A program made the position numbers and the translations under genes. 11,916 nt of DNA from Gracilaria vermiculophylla. Lineage: Eukaryota; Rhodophyta; Florideophyceae; Gracilariales; Gracilariaceae. The notes beneath the pieces are model-generated. The model did not search any database. It had not been told where the DNA came from and worked only from the letters and a program-made list of their open reading frames with translations. Position 1 is the first letter of the stretch, and every line of letters starts with the position of its first letter. Where the stretch lies: assembly GCA_019155205.2 (NCBI GenBank), contig JAHNZQ020003150.1:1406729-1418644 (forward strand), in the 5' to 3' direction. Below, in pieces: positions 1-8,807 of the stretch.

Positions 1-300
1 AAGCCTTGTCCCTGCACGTCGCAACGCGGCGTACAAGAACATTGCAGTTTGTCAGCACGACGCTTGGTTCAAGCCACTGCGCAACATTGCGTCGTGTGCT
101 TCAAGCACTTCAAGCAGGCATCGAACAGTTCAAGCGCCCGACGACAGAGCGCCGTGCGCTACGAACGTACAAGTAGATAAAGTAGAATGTAAGACGCTTA
201 ACGTCTAGTTTTAAGAATCACTATAAAACAGTGCCAGACCCACCTTGGAGAAGAGCGTGGGCCTGGTCAGACTTCTTCCAACTCTCCTGTGTTACAGTTG
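1..300 (+). promoter_or_regulatory. LTR-like or promoter-like sequence with TATA box
   Basis: No coding frame is convincing here. The first 140 bases are GC-rich and carry four copies of the heptamer TTCAAGC (68-74, 100-106, 109-115, 129-135). A TATAAAA box lies at about 223-229, followed by a pyrimidine-rich leader. Short repeats followed by a TATA box and a transcribed leader are the usual arrangement of U3 and R in a plant or algal LTR, so a solo LTR or the end of a retrotransposon is the best guess. No TG/CA ends, primer-binding site or partner LTR could be fixed, and an ordinary gene promoter is also possible. Confidence 0.3.
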
Positions 301-870
301 GAATAGAGGCTTTCTGCTACAAATAGCGTGTTCGTTGCCAGCCGATACTGCTGTTTAGTGATCGGAATGATGACAGGTCTATACTGTTCAAATAGCTGTT
401 TTCTTGCTTTGTTTTCACTCAGTTGACGAGGGATGGTATTCCTTCATATTCTCTTCTCTTTCGATACAGATCGTCATGTCTTCGTAATATACGATCATCC
501 GTTGATATGAATGGATTTTTCCAGGACAATGTACTATTGTACCGAGCTTGTAGCTCAGTTTTGCTTCTGGTTCGCTTCACGTCTCTACATTAGAGAAGGA
601 AAAAAACACTGCAACAAAATATACACTCTTGATAGCATTGCAATTTATAAAACTGTTTTACTGCTTTCGTTTCGTCTAGGGGTTTAGTATCTGCGCGCTG
701 TAGCAGATGATTTCTTGTCGTCGCGCATTCCGAAAGTAACCTCGATGTTGTATAGCGGTAGCGGTGGCTTTACAGTCTTTTTGCTTTCCAGAACGACCCC
801 TGCATTCGCAATATCAGAAACTAACAGAATTGGTGATTGATGTTTGTGATCATGGGCCTTCTCGTCGTTG
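301..870. other. No gene seen
   Basis: AT-rich sequence with stops in all frames at short spacing. The only notable point is that homology between the two GTPase elements ends at about 870. The terminal repeat that should follow, as it does in copy B at 9955-10290, was not found here, so copy A seems truncated or replaced on this side. Confidence 0.5.
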
Positions 871-1062
871 CTTTTTTCTCATACTTCAAAGATGCTTGCC
901 TTAAGTTTTAGACGGATTTTCGAGTGGATTTAGGATAATATAGACTAAGCGTTTGGTGAATAAAATAAATGTGTGCAGTATAGAGAAGGTTTAAAAATCC
1001 TGAACATAACATCCACATTTGCTCCAAACCAGAAGCAAGCCCTGTATTCGAGACTACGGTCA

Positions 1063-1992
1063 TTATAAAACTGCAATAATTCCGCAAACCACTTGCGCCG
1101 CCGTGACCCAAGGATCAAGTCTTGCCAAAGCAGTTACGAATACTGTGGTGGTTCGTTTGAATCTTTGCCAGGCGCGCTCAGAATCGTCATGCGGATCTCC
1201 CGCAATTTGCTTCATGGTAAAACATTGTTGTGGATGAGAAACTTGCACGCTGTCTCTTGATCGTTCTCGCTGATGAAGGCGGTCAAGGGCGTTCTTCAGT
1301 TTTTCCATATTTGATGAAATCTCGTCCTTGTTATGGGAACGAAGGGCACGGTCAAGACGAACGGTGGAGCCACCGGGCAGATACACAGCGGGCAGTTGTT
1401 TGATCAAATTCCTCAGCTGTTTTGCATTGACTTTGGGGAGGAGACCTTCTTTCTTATCCGCAGCCGGGTAGCGCCGAATCACATGAAAAGTTCGCACCTC
1501 CCCAACTGCATTGAATGGAATAAAAGACTGAGACCATGTTTTAACCTTTAAATTCTTGTTTGAAAGTTCCTTGAGCACGGAGTCTTCGCACTTGTTTATA
1601 ATGAGCATAAACTTCTTGTCCATATTTCCAACCACATCCTTAAAGGCGTCGAGAATAACCGCCAGCATTGAAAGATCATAAGCCCTCGGGAATGCGCCCG
1701 CAAGAGTGACCATAAACACTAGTCTTACTTTGCAAGGACCGCGTAGAGCGTTTGAAACTTGGCGGAAGGTCTTATCTGCATTTTCAATTTCGGACAAGCC
1801 GGGAGTGTCAACGCAAATAAAATTGCCGCGATTGTCCTCTTTTGAGACCGTGGTGAGACCGGAGCCGATGGAGACACCAGACTGGGACGAAAACTTGCCA
1901 AGGAGAGTGTTTTGTAAGGTTGACTTTCCGACACCGGGGCAGCCGAGGAGCACAGTTTTGGTGGGGACCATTTGGGTGCGAGATGTGCTCAT
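1063..1992 (-). CDS. P-loop GTPase, AIG1/Toc34/TRAFAC-like (copy A)
   Basis: A 309-residue protein, intact and intronless. The start is the ATG at 1992, because it is the first methionine shared with copy B and follows a conserved promoter block; the frame stays open further upstream without homologous methionines. Visible motifs are G1 GCPGVGKST (residues 17-25), a likely G2 threonine in GLTTVSK (45-51), G3 DTPGL (62-66), G4 INKCED (132-137, a variant of NKxD) and a possible G5 at IPFNAVGE. It therefore should bind and hydrolyse GTP. The C-terminus is hydrophobic (DPWVTAAQVVCGIIAVL), which might attach it to a membrane. The AIG1/Toc34 resemblance rests on the G1 to G5 pattern only, and the 50S-type MMR_HSR1 GTPases are an alternative. 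The C-terminal half matches no domain I recognise. About 80% identical to the protein at 8808-9740, with one residue fewer. Confidence 0.85.
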   Translation of the reverse strand: MSTSRTQMVPTKTVLLGCPGVGKSTLQNTLLGKFSSQSGVSIGSGLTTVSKEDNRGNFICVDTPGLSEIENADKTFRQVSNALRGPCKVRLVFMVTLAGAFPRAYDLSMLAVILDAFKDVVGNMDKKFMLIINKCEDSVLKELSNKNLKVKTWSQSFIPFNAVGEVRTFHVIRRYPAADKKEGLLPKVNAKQLRNLIKQLPAVYLPGGSTVRLDRALRSHNKDEISSNMEKLKNALDRLHQRERSRDSVQVSHPQQCFTMKQIAGDPHDDSERAWQRFKRTTTVFVTALARLDPWVTAAQVVCGIIAVL

Positions 1993-2032
1993 GTTGTGGA
2001 TGTGGATGTATGTAGCTCCCCGCGGCCGAGAA

Positions 2033-2074
2033 AGCAGAGGGTGCGGGAGTGCGAGCTTAAATGAGCCATTGGCC
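2033..2074 (-). promoter_or_regulatory. Conserved promoter block of the GTPase gene, copy A (CCAAT box)
   Basis: These 42 bases are identical to 8726-8767 of copy B. They contain a CCAAT box (ATTGG at 2068-2072 on the plus strand) 80 bases before the ATG and a TATA-like ATTTAAG just after it. Spacing to the ATG is the same in both copies. The identity is higher than in the gene itself, as expected for a core promoter. An in-frame coding extension cannot be fully excluded because the frame is open here. Confidence 0.5.
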
Positions 2075-2399
2075 GACGCCAGAAGCGTTTCGTTTCGGCA
2101 AATAAGGTACTTTACAAATTGACCACGTCTGGATCTGAAGTCGTTTGCTATCCTGATTTTTACACTTGTACATACAACGGGGACAAGTCCTGCGGGGATA
2201 TTCCGGGTCTTCGAATGTCCTTTTCGCCGCCTGTAAGCGGGGCGGCGGCGCCGTGGTCGATTCGCTCCCGACAGGCATCGTTTTGTTACACGCCCAATTA
2301 TATTGCACGAAATGACACCGCGGCACAATCAAAATGCGCTGCGCTCCCAAATACTACACGACTGTTATTCTCATACAAGGTCATTTGGCCATATAAAGT

Positions 2400-2655
2400 A
2401 CGTCAATATTGCTGAATTCCAAAACTGGAAAAAATGACCAGTACTTCAGCACTTGCTTCTTGGAGGTCGTAACTAATTCATTTCTTGATCGGTTTCAACC
2501 AAATATGCAGTTCTTGTAGCCCTTATTCTGTTTCATGTAGCTGGAACTTTGGAGATACTCGTTTCAAATTAGCATCAATGATTCTTCAAAATCTACTGAC
2601 TATCGCCTTGATACATGTTGAGCAATATTTGTGTAGAATATTCGTGCAAAGCTAC
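2400..2655. repeat. Flanking (terminal) repeat of GTPase element, copy A
   Basis: On the plus strand this matches the right terminal repeat of copy B (9960-10215). On the minus strand it matches the left one (8090-8350). Landmarks are AGTACTTCAGCACTTGC (2441-2457), a CAACCAAATATGCAG stretch near 2498-2512 and TTTCATGTAGCTGGAAC near 2531. It is the only terminal repeat of copy A that can be found. Confidence 0.6.
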
Positions 2656-2894
2656 AACACATAATGGACAAATTTGTACGAACCCCATCGGGGTCATGGC
2701 TACAGTACAGTTGTGATAAATGCTATATGTTCACTCAGATAATTTACCGCCAATGTGAATTGACAATGCAACTTAGCAATGCCTATGTAAACGCGCAATG
2801 TTTTTAGTGCAAGGCCGTATAAAGCCATAGTCACTTAAGCCTGCAAATATCTTAGCAGATACTGCAACCATAGGAGCACATGTAGCCAACGCAA

Positions 2895-2922
2895 GGACTC
2901 TGCAACAAGGGTTGCCGAGTCC
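2895..2922. repeat. Imperfect hairpin upstream of a TATA box
   Basis: The arms GGACTCTGCAAC and GTTGCCGAGTCC pair at 11 of 12 positions around an AAGG loop. A related sequence, TGCAACACCCTTGCAATAAG followed by GGTTGC, lies at about 2982-3007. Repeated small dyads 50-170 bases before a TATA box suggest protein-binding sites in an LTR U3 region, but this is an inference. Confidence 0.4.
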
Positions 2923-3059
2923 ATCGAAATGCAAGAACACGAACACATCAACTGGTACTGCAACCTAAACAATAGCACTAATGCAACACCCTTGCAATAA
3001 GGGTTGCAGATGACAATAATAAAATTCTAAGCGAACAGACGCAAACAGGAAACAGACCC

Positions 3060-3120
3060 CTATAAAAGGGATAGACAGATAGAAATCAGTAGAGAGGAGA
3101 AAAGACAGTGAAGAGCAAAA
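3060..3120 (+). promoter_or_regulatory. TATA box and purine-rich leader (LTR-like promoter)
   Basis: CCTATAAAAGGG, with TATAAAA at 3061-3067, is a canonical eukaryotic TATA box. It is followed by about 50 bases of almost pure A/G (GATAGACAG, GAGAGGAGAAAAGACAG). No gene of clear identity follows. It fits the U3/R junction of an LTR, and a lone host promoter is the alternative. Confidence 0.4.
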
Positions 3121-3436
3121 AAGGACCTTGATCCATTGCGAGCCGGTTTGTGCTCATCTTCTTGCCTGTAGAGTTAGGCCGAGCCAACAGCATTTCCAGT
3201 ATCTATGCAGATATCCTCTATGGATAATTTCACAACAGTACACAAAAACGGCGTATAATATTGATTTGTTACATACAGTTGCATGTGTGCAGATGCACTC
3301 AACACGCAATAACTACGCTGGCCACGGAATCTGCCAATTCTAGCAGCGAGTAATTCCCGTCACAGATTACGTGCATGGATGACATCCAAACAAGTAATAG
3401 ATATTTAGATGTAGGAGATTCAGAGTTTTAGAACAG

Positions 3437-3500
3437 TATAAAAAGAGAAGGCCGGCAAAAACGTTGCCAACTTCTCCAATAACGATTAACAACATATACA
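3437..3500 (+). promoter_or_regulatory. Second TATA box (LTR-like promoter)
   Basis: TATAAAAAG at 3437-3445 lies in an AT-rich context and is followed by AGAAGGCCGGC and a pyrimidine-rich CAACTTCTCC stretch. The reading frame that follows (3464-3754) encodes nothing recognisable, so the site more likely belongs to another LTR than to a gene. Confidence 0.35.
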
Positions 3501-3832
3501 TTCAACGCTATCTTACCGGGAGACCGCGCATACTTTGCAACTGCAGCCTATCAGTCGCACGACCCACGCAACGCCTTCAAGGGCGTAAACGTTTGAAGCT
3601 ACGACAGATACGTGGTAGATTCGGCAGTTCCGTTTGGACTCAGCCTCATCAGGAGGCCGTCAGTCCTCTCGCATCTGTGAGAGTAGCTTTCTTTAATTTA
3701 CACGGCTCAACAGAGAGTCGCGGATTAGAGGATCTACTGGACCATACTCATTGAGCCTAAGCAGTTCTGATAATATTTCACCCTATTCTCGACAGTTTGA
3801 AAACTTAGGTCTCTGCTATTAAACTATATTTT

Positions 3833-4012
3833 AGACTTTAAATCGAATTGTTTTTGTTAATAATTAAAAATCATGATTATTTATGGCTGTAATATTTACA
3901 TTGTGGACACTGTTAGTCCATTTCTGAAAATTAATAAGCTTCTACTCAAAACCTTTGCTAAACTCTGACCGCTTATGAGGCGGGAGCTCCGGGTGTGTAG
4001 ACACTAAAGCAA
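3833..4012 (+). repeat. Diverged repeat segment matching the outer end of copy B
   Basis: This AT-rich segment aligns in the same order and strand with 10222-10410. It shares ACTTTAAATC, AATTGTTTTTGTTAATAATT, an ATTAATAAGCTTCTACT stretch and the end motif AGCTCCGGGTGTGTAGACAC (copy B: AGCTCCGGGCATGTAGACAA). TGACCGCTTATGAGG at 3967-3981 also matches TGACCGCTGATGAGG at 10445-10459 at 14 of 15 positions. It is probably the outer part of copy A or of a third relative, now separated from its body. Confidence 0.45.
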
Positions 4013-4900
4013 TGCGGTAACCAGTGTGAATCGTGCTCAGGCGTCCGCAGAAACTTGCCCATAGAGTTAAGCTAGCCGGCTCTGCATGGTCCGTTCTGAC
4101 GCCAGCCGTCTTCGAGGTTCAACGTGAGCCTCCCTGGCATAAGCGTTGTGCACGAGTTCACGGGCGCTGTGCGCGAGGTCGGCACTGTTGCACTGCGCTT
4201 AAGCGCAGTCGCTATACGGACAAGTGTAAGCTGTCTGTCTCTTTGAGGAAGGCTCCACTTCATGCACCACCTCTACAGCAACAAAGATGCCGCTGTTGCC
4301 CGAGCGTTGCAATGAATTAGTAGCACCAATACGTGCGCACCGTCCCGTTGTGTGCGAAAAATCCATCAAATATATATGCCGTGTCACATTTTTGCGCTAC
4401 ACACGCAAAGTGCACAATGACGCGTTTTCCGTGATATCTTTTCTACAATCCGCGCAAATTGCTTCATTTGAGAGCTTTTTTCGCATTGGTCACAACCAGA
4501 CAAGACATGAAGGCTTGAAGTACTTAAAAATTCAGTTTACGCTCGGTGATGCTCGCTTTCTTACAAAATGAAGCGCTGCTAGCTAAAAGGATGACCTCGC
4601 ACGAGGAACTATCCGTCGTTTCGACTCCTCAGCACTCTAGCACTGAACGACATAAGCACATCAATGTCACGATCCATTTTCAAATACATGATGTGCTTCT
4701 GTTTTAAAATGCTGAATCATTAACCTCGCTTAGCCAACACAAACAATAAATTTGCCGAAAAGTTATAAACCAGCCCTATTCTTATGCTTTCTGCAATACG
4801 TTTTAATCTTACGAATTGCTCACAAGTACTGTTCCTTCCAGCCCTGGGTTCATTTCAGACATACTGGGAAGAAAGCAATAACGTTTTTCTTGGCCGTTTG
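4013..4900. other. No convincing gene
   Basis: The part from 4030 to 4350 is richer in G and C than its surroundings and is open in several frames at once, as expected when stop codons are rare in such sequence. None of the products carries a domain I know. A minus-strand frame from 4486 to 4199 begins with an ATG and has cysteine pairs (ICADCRKDITENASLC) but meets a TAG after 29 codons. The rest, to 4900, is AT-rich and blank. Confidence 0.45.
4192..4209. repeat. Perfect 18-bp palindrome
   Basis: ACTGCGCTTAAGCGCAGT reads identically on both strands without a spacer. It could be a binding site for a dimeric protein or a relic of an element end. No second copy was seen in the window. Confidence 0.6.
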
Positions 4901-4946
4901 TTTCAATAATCAAATAATAATGAAGTATACAGGGTGTTTAGCTTGA

Positions 4947-7164
4947 TCAGCAGGTGTTGACCTTGATTTTGTGCACATGTCCATCCAATCTAGATGTCGA
5001 GGGCGTTTGGAACTGCCCCGTTTGGGCGTCTTTGATTACAACTTCGCTGGTAAATGACTCATTTCTACAAGCTTCCGGCTTTACCGAAAGACATACGCTT
5101 CCCACGTCCAACATCCGAACCAGCAGCGGTTGCGGCCAGGTTCTTGGTGTGCTTAGCTGCACGCGTTCATTACATCCGTCAGAGAGCGGCAAAGGGACTG
5201 GCATTTGAAAGAATCCAAACATTCTCGTCGTGGTGTTCTGGGTCACCCACACATTCCTTCCATACTGAGGAAGGAACCCTCTTGTGTGGTCCCATACCCC
5301 CACAACGCCGTCATCACATCCATACGCAACTCTGTTTCCATGTCCGAGCGATTTCAAAACGTTTAAATTTTGCTTTGTATCAATATTCTTAGAAACAGTT
5401 CTTGATGAGATATCAAAAACCTCGATCGCTCCGTTTTTGTGGCCAATAATCAAATCTGCTTCGATTAAAGATAAGCATATGGCCTTCGCTGTTCCTCTTG
5501 CTAGTTCTCTGCTTTGTCTCGATTTCTAAAAATCTCTGATACTACCTCGATGGCAGCAACTGACACAAAGAGTTGTTTCTTTTTTCTGAACTAGTGACAG
5601 AATTGCTACAGGACCACACCGTCCTTCTATTCCTCCTATACGCGACTTCTTATGAACATCATAAAATAGTAACGAACCTGTTCTCGTGCCCACAGCTAGT
5701 TTTCCATTTGGTGCAACAAATACCGTGGAACATAACGGAATCTGCAAATGAAAGCATTCCTGTAACATCCTGACTTCAGAAATAGTCCACACCCGGACAA
5801 CACCCTCTGCAAAGGATGCAGCCAAAAAATGCGAGTCGCTACTTTTTACGAGCTTTCGAATTGGACTTCCACATTCGATACGGCTTTCTACTTTTTCGGT
5901 GCCGTTACTTACACACCAGAATCGAATTCGCAAGTCTTCTCCTCCTGAAACTTTAATTCCATTCCCAATGCCACAGATGCCAAATATAATTTTGCCATTA
6001 TGCGCTTTGTTCAACCTCCAAACACTATTCCCGTCATTCATATTCCAGCAACAGATACTTCCATCGGCACTGCACGAACATACAAGTTGATGTTCATTCT
6101 TGCTAAATGCTACTTTAGTCACAATCGATGCATGTGCATTCTGCACCTCCATGACATGCTGATTTCTCCGATTCTCCAGAACAACTAAGGATCCAGCTTG
6201 AGCACCGAAAACGCCAAATTTCCCATCTTCACTTAAAGACACACAACTCACATTCGTTCAGTGCGCAGTCCATTGCATGCTGGTTTCAAAAACATCCTGC
6301 ACTGCCCCTCTCGAGAGCAAACCATTTGCGCAGCAAGCTAGCATACACCTTTCGTCATTGGTTAAAGCAATGGAAGATACTGGAATGTCATAAATGGCTT
6401 GCATATCCACCCCTGTGGTAGCCTGCAACAACACTGGTTTCTCGAAACACAGGAAAGGATTAGGACAGTTCTCAACAAGGTACTTCATGTATCTATCAAT
6501 AGCTTTGTATTTTTGAGCGGAATCAACCAATCTTGAATAGAGCTAAAACCAGATTTCCACTTCGTCTTCACGGAGAAAATATTGCCCCAAACATAGAGCA
6601 TTTTTAATTATTGTAAGTTCTTCAACATTGAATTTTTGCTCTGAATCGTGTTTTGAACGATTAGAGCAATATCTTAACTGCTCAATTGCAAAGGTATTAT
6701 CTTTGGCAAACAAGGAAAAGCCATCCTTTTCTATCCTCTTAGAAATCCAGTGCGGCCGGGTAACAATGATGCTCATCTCATTTGAAAAGCCAGCTCCACA
6801 CAGATGATGGACGATGTTGTGTCTAGAGTACACATCGTTTAAAGGTACGTTCCACCATGGGCGACATCCATGTCGTTCATGAAACATTAGATTCTAATCT
6901 TCAACGTCTTGATCGATGTCGCTTATATGCCAGGTTTCCATCTCTAGAATATGAGTTTAAGATACATAGAAAGCGGGAGGGAAATGTTCTCACCCAGAAC
7001 TGAGGAGTACTTATGATGTCGGTATGCAAGAAGAGATCAGGAATTCTATTTGAAAATAAATCCCTCGAAAAGTTACGAGCGTGATTGAAACGAATAAATG
7101 CCACATTCAAAGTCTCTCGTAAGCCAGAGCCACCACAGTTAAGAATAGTGCGGGTTACGCTGGG
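4947..7164 (-). pseudogene. Decayed NB-ARC/WD40-repeat (NLR- or APAF1-like) gene
   Basis: The intact family forms ATP-switched signalling platforms: a P-loop NB-ARC domain, a helical linker and a C-terminal WD40 propeller as sensor. Here, read leftward, VTRTILNCGGSG (7161-7126) followed by LRETLNVAFIR resembles the NB-ARC P-loop, but the GKT lysine-threonine pair is lost. Only about 240 bases separate it from the linker (6887-6560, with YSRHNIVHHLCGAG and PHWISKRIEKDGF), so most of NB-ARC is missing and the frame shifts. From 6956 to 4947 one frame runs through the linker, then eight or so WD-like blades (for example SADGSICCWNM, FAEGVVRVWTI, CDDGVVGVWDH), to a TGA at 4947. Four stops interrupt it: TAG at 6894-6896, TAG at 6543-6545, TGA at 6258-6260, TAG at 5526-5528. 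It is very probably dead. No N-terminal effector domain was found. Confidence 0.7.
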
Positions 7165-7364
7165 ATGCAGTGGTCGAGCTGGTCGAATGTGCGTGGTGCA
7201 AGATGTAGAACAGTGTACATGATCGGTACGCCTCGATCGTTGCACTTTACAAAACAGGATGTGCGTATGCGCATAAGTACTGAACTGCGACATAGCGAAG
7301 ATCTCGCAACATAAACATAAAAGGTTGCCACTAGATGTGTGAACGTGACAATTCAAATACAAAT

Positions 7365-7990
7365 TAGCACCGAGCGGGTGCGATTATATACGACCGACTT
7401 AAACGAGTAAGTGGTCGTATTCATAACAGTGTGGTTGATTCTAATGCGCATTTAAGAAAGTATCAGCATGTTATCCGCCAAGTGTAATACTTTCACTTTA
7501 GCAGTAATTGTCGATCTTTGACATTTCAAGTATACCATCTTTTTTGTTGTGTGATGAATCGCGCTTGAGAAGTATTTGCTTTGAAATTTCCAGGAACACA
7601 GGAATATATATATTCCACTCTGGATGGGGCTAGAATGGGAGATATTTTAGGGCGACTAATGATTTAAACCACGCCCATATAGCACTATTTTTTATTGAAG
7701 TCTGGGATAAAGTTTATCAATTTTTTGAATCACTCTTGTCATGTTCAAATTCTCTCGATAGATTTCGATATTGGTGCTGAGTGTGCAACCAATGTTTAAG
7801 TTAAAATATTTTTCTGAATGGGGCTTACTAACAGACCTTACTTTTAAAGCATTGTTTTACGGTCACGTCTATTGCTTGGTGTAAGCCTTTAATTCAAAGG
7901 CGGAAGATCGGTATATACGACAAAAGAGTGAAAGGAGAAAATGAGCAGAGGCAGGACTTACAGACAGCGGTAGGGCTGTTCCGCCCACTC
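7365..7990. other. No gene seen
   Basis: AT-rich, with stops in every frame. A short imperfect hairpin (TACGACCGACTT with AAGTGGTCGTA, 7389-7420) lies just beyond the damaged end of the NLR-like pseudogene. The lost N-terminal part of that gene might have been here, but no trace is readable. Confidence 0.45.
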
Positions 7991-7994
7991 TTGG

Positions 7995-8350
7995 TTTCCC
8001 TCTGTGCCTTCAAAGACTATGGCCAGACACACTCAAACTTTTTATTTAATTTCAAAAACAAGCAGATGAAACCATTAAATCTTGTGTAATAGCAAAACAT
8101 GAAGATTGCAAACATTGCTTAGCACATGCGTCAAGGCGATAATCAGTAGTTTTACAAGAACCAATGATAGTAAAATGATACAAGTGTCTTCACAGTTCCA
8201 GCTCCATGGAACGGGACAACGGCTTCAGAAACTGCATATTTGGTTGACGGCGATCAAGAAGTGGACTCGTTTCCACCTCATGGACGCAAGTGCTGAAGTA
8301 CTAACATTACTCGATTTTTTGCCGTTCTGGAAATCATCAATATTGACCTC
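7995..8350 (+). repeat. Left terminal inverted repeat of copy B
   Basis: The reverse complement aligns with 9955-10290. Shared words, read outward, are CAACCAAATATGCAG versus CAACCAAGATATGGAG, TCCATGGAGCTGGAAC versus TTTCATGTCGATGAAAC, and GCTAAGCAATGTTTGCA, identical in both arms. The outermost readable match is a CTGGC-containing stretch near 7995-8020. Hand alignment suggests about 65-75% identity, so the arms are old or have been exchanged between family members. Confidence 0.65.
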
Positions 8351-8357
8351 GTAAGGT

Positions 8358-8388
8358 ATGAGGCCAAATGAGCTCATATGAGGCCAAT
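8358..8388. repeat. Paired ATGAGGCCAA motifs inside the left arm
   Basis: ATGAGGCCAA occurs at 8358-8367 and again, with a following T, at 8378-8388, separated by ATGAGCTCAT, itself a 10-base palindrome (8367-8377 region). Copy A has only a degraded single version at the same place (GGCCAAATGACC on the minus strand near 2387). See the related sites at 9928 and 10355. Confidence 0.6.
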
Positions 8389-8725
8389 ACCCGTGTAGTT
8401 CGAGAGGCGCGTGGACACCCGTTGGCGCGCGAGTAGCCACGTGATGACGGACCAGTTGGCGGCGCGTCACTTTGGGCGAGGGCAGCTCATTTTGATTGTG
8501 CCGCGGTTTCGTTTCGTACAAAATAATTGGGTGTGTGAAAGAACTATGCTTTTCGGGAGCCAACTGCGCACGGCGGAACACGAGATTTCGCAGAGGCAGA
8601 ATCTCCCGGCAGGACCTGCCCTTGCTGTAGGTACAAGTGTAAACATCAGTTTAACACACGACTAACGTACACGCTAAGTGTGACGTGGTCGATTATACTC
8701 GTGAAAACGAAACTCTTGTGCCGCC

Positions 8726-8767
8726 GGCCAATGGCTCATTTAAGCTCGCACTCCCGCACCCTCTGCT
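8726..8767 (+). promoter_or_regulatory. Conserved promoter block of the GTPase gene, copy B (CCAAT box)
   Basis: Identical over 42 bases to the block before the copy A gene. The CCAAT box is at 8728-8732, 80 bases before the ATG, and a TATA-like ATTTAAG follows at about 8739-8745. The block's position and its conservation above the level of the gene suggest that both copies keep the same core promoter. Confidence 0.5.
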
Positions 8768-8807
8768 CCCTTGGCCGCGGGGAGCTGCATCCATCCATAT
8801 CCACAAC

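Larger units (their letters stand above)
871..2655 (-). mobile_element. GTPase-carrying repeat, copy A (incomplete, inverted relative to copy B)
   Basis: Read on the minus strand this block aligns with 8090-9926 over its whole length: flanking repeat (2400-2655), upstream region (about 2000-2400), GTPase gene and 3' flank down to about 871. Shared landmarks outside the gene include GCAAGTGCTGAAGTACT in the flanking repeat, TTTTGATTGTGCCGCGG upstream, and AAAATCCGTCTAAAACTTAA near the 3' limit. Beyond 871 the copies part, and the second terminal repeat present in copy B is absent. On the other side, similarity becomes weak after about 2655 and seems to resume near 3833. No transposase is visible. 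Confidence 0.65.
2656..3832. other. Gene-free block with LTR-like promoters, possible insertion into copy A
   Basis: No coding frame is convincing: the frames at 3128-3343 and 3464-3754 have no recognisable motif and low complexity of support. The block holds two TATA-type promoters, described separately, each followed by a purine- or pyrimidine-rich leader. The flanks (up to 2655 and from 3833) match consecutive parts of copy B (to about 10220 and from about 10222). This block therefore looks like later insertion, probably one or two solo LTRs. Clean ends and a target duplication could not be fixed. Confidence 0.35.

Noticed and set aside
551..578. tRNA-like A box (TAGCTCAGTT) and B box (GGTTCGCTTC)
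   Set aside because: The boxes are only 18 bases apart, too close for a tRNA gene or a tRNA-derived SINE promoter, and no cloverleaf can be drawn.
1706..2122. Plus-strand frame of 138 codons opposite the copy A GTPase
   Set aside because: It lies antisense to the conserved gene, and its counterpart opposite copy B (8693-9094, minus) exists only because the coding strand is conserved.
1993..2328. N-terminal extension of the copy A GTPase using the long open frame
   Set aside because: The matching region of copy B is closed further upstream and has no ATG, so the extension is not conserved beyond the nearest 35 or so codons.
4033..4571. Two overlapping plus-strand frames (4033-4320 and 4287-4571)
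   Set aside because: They arise in a GC-rich island where several frames are open on both strands. Neither shows a domain or a plausible start context.
6901..7362. Separate 153-codon gene upstream of the WD40 region
   Set aside because: It opens with TTG rather than ATG, and its recognisable part is the P-loop remnant of the same NLR-like gene, shifted by one base.
8411..8665. Upstream frame with ILIVPR and FVQ peptides similar to one upstream of copy A (2057-2350)
   Set aside because: The shared peptide is explained by about 80% nucleotide similarity of the promoter region. The frames then diverge by indels, which argues against a real conserved protein.
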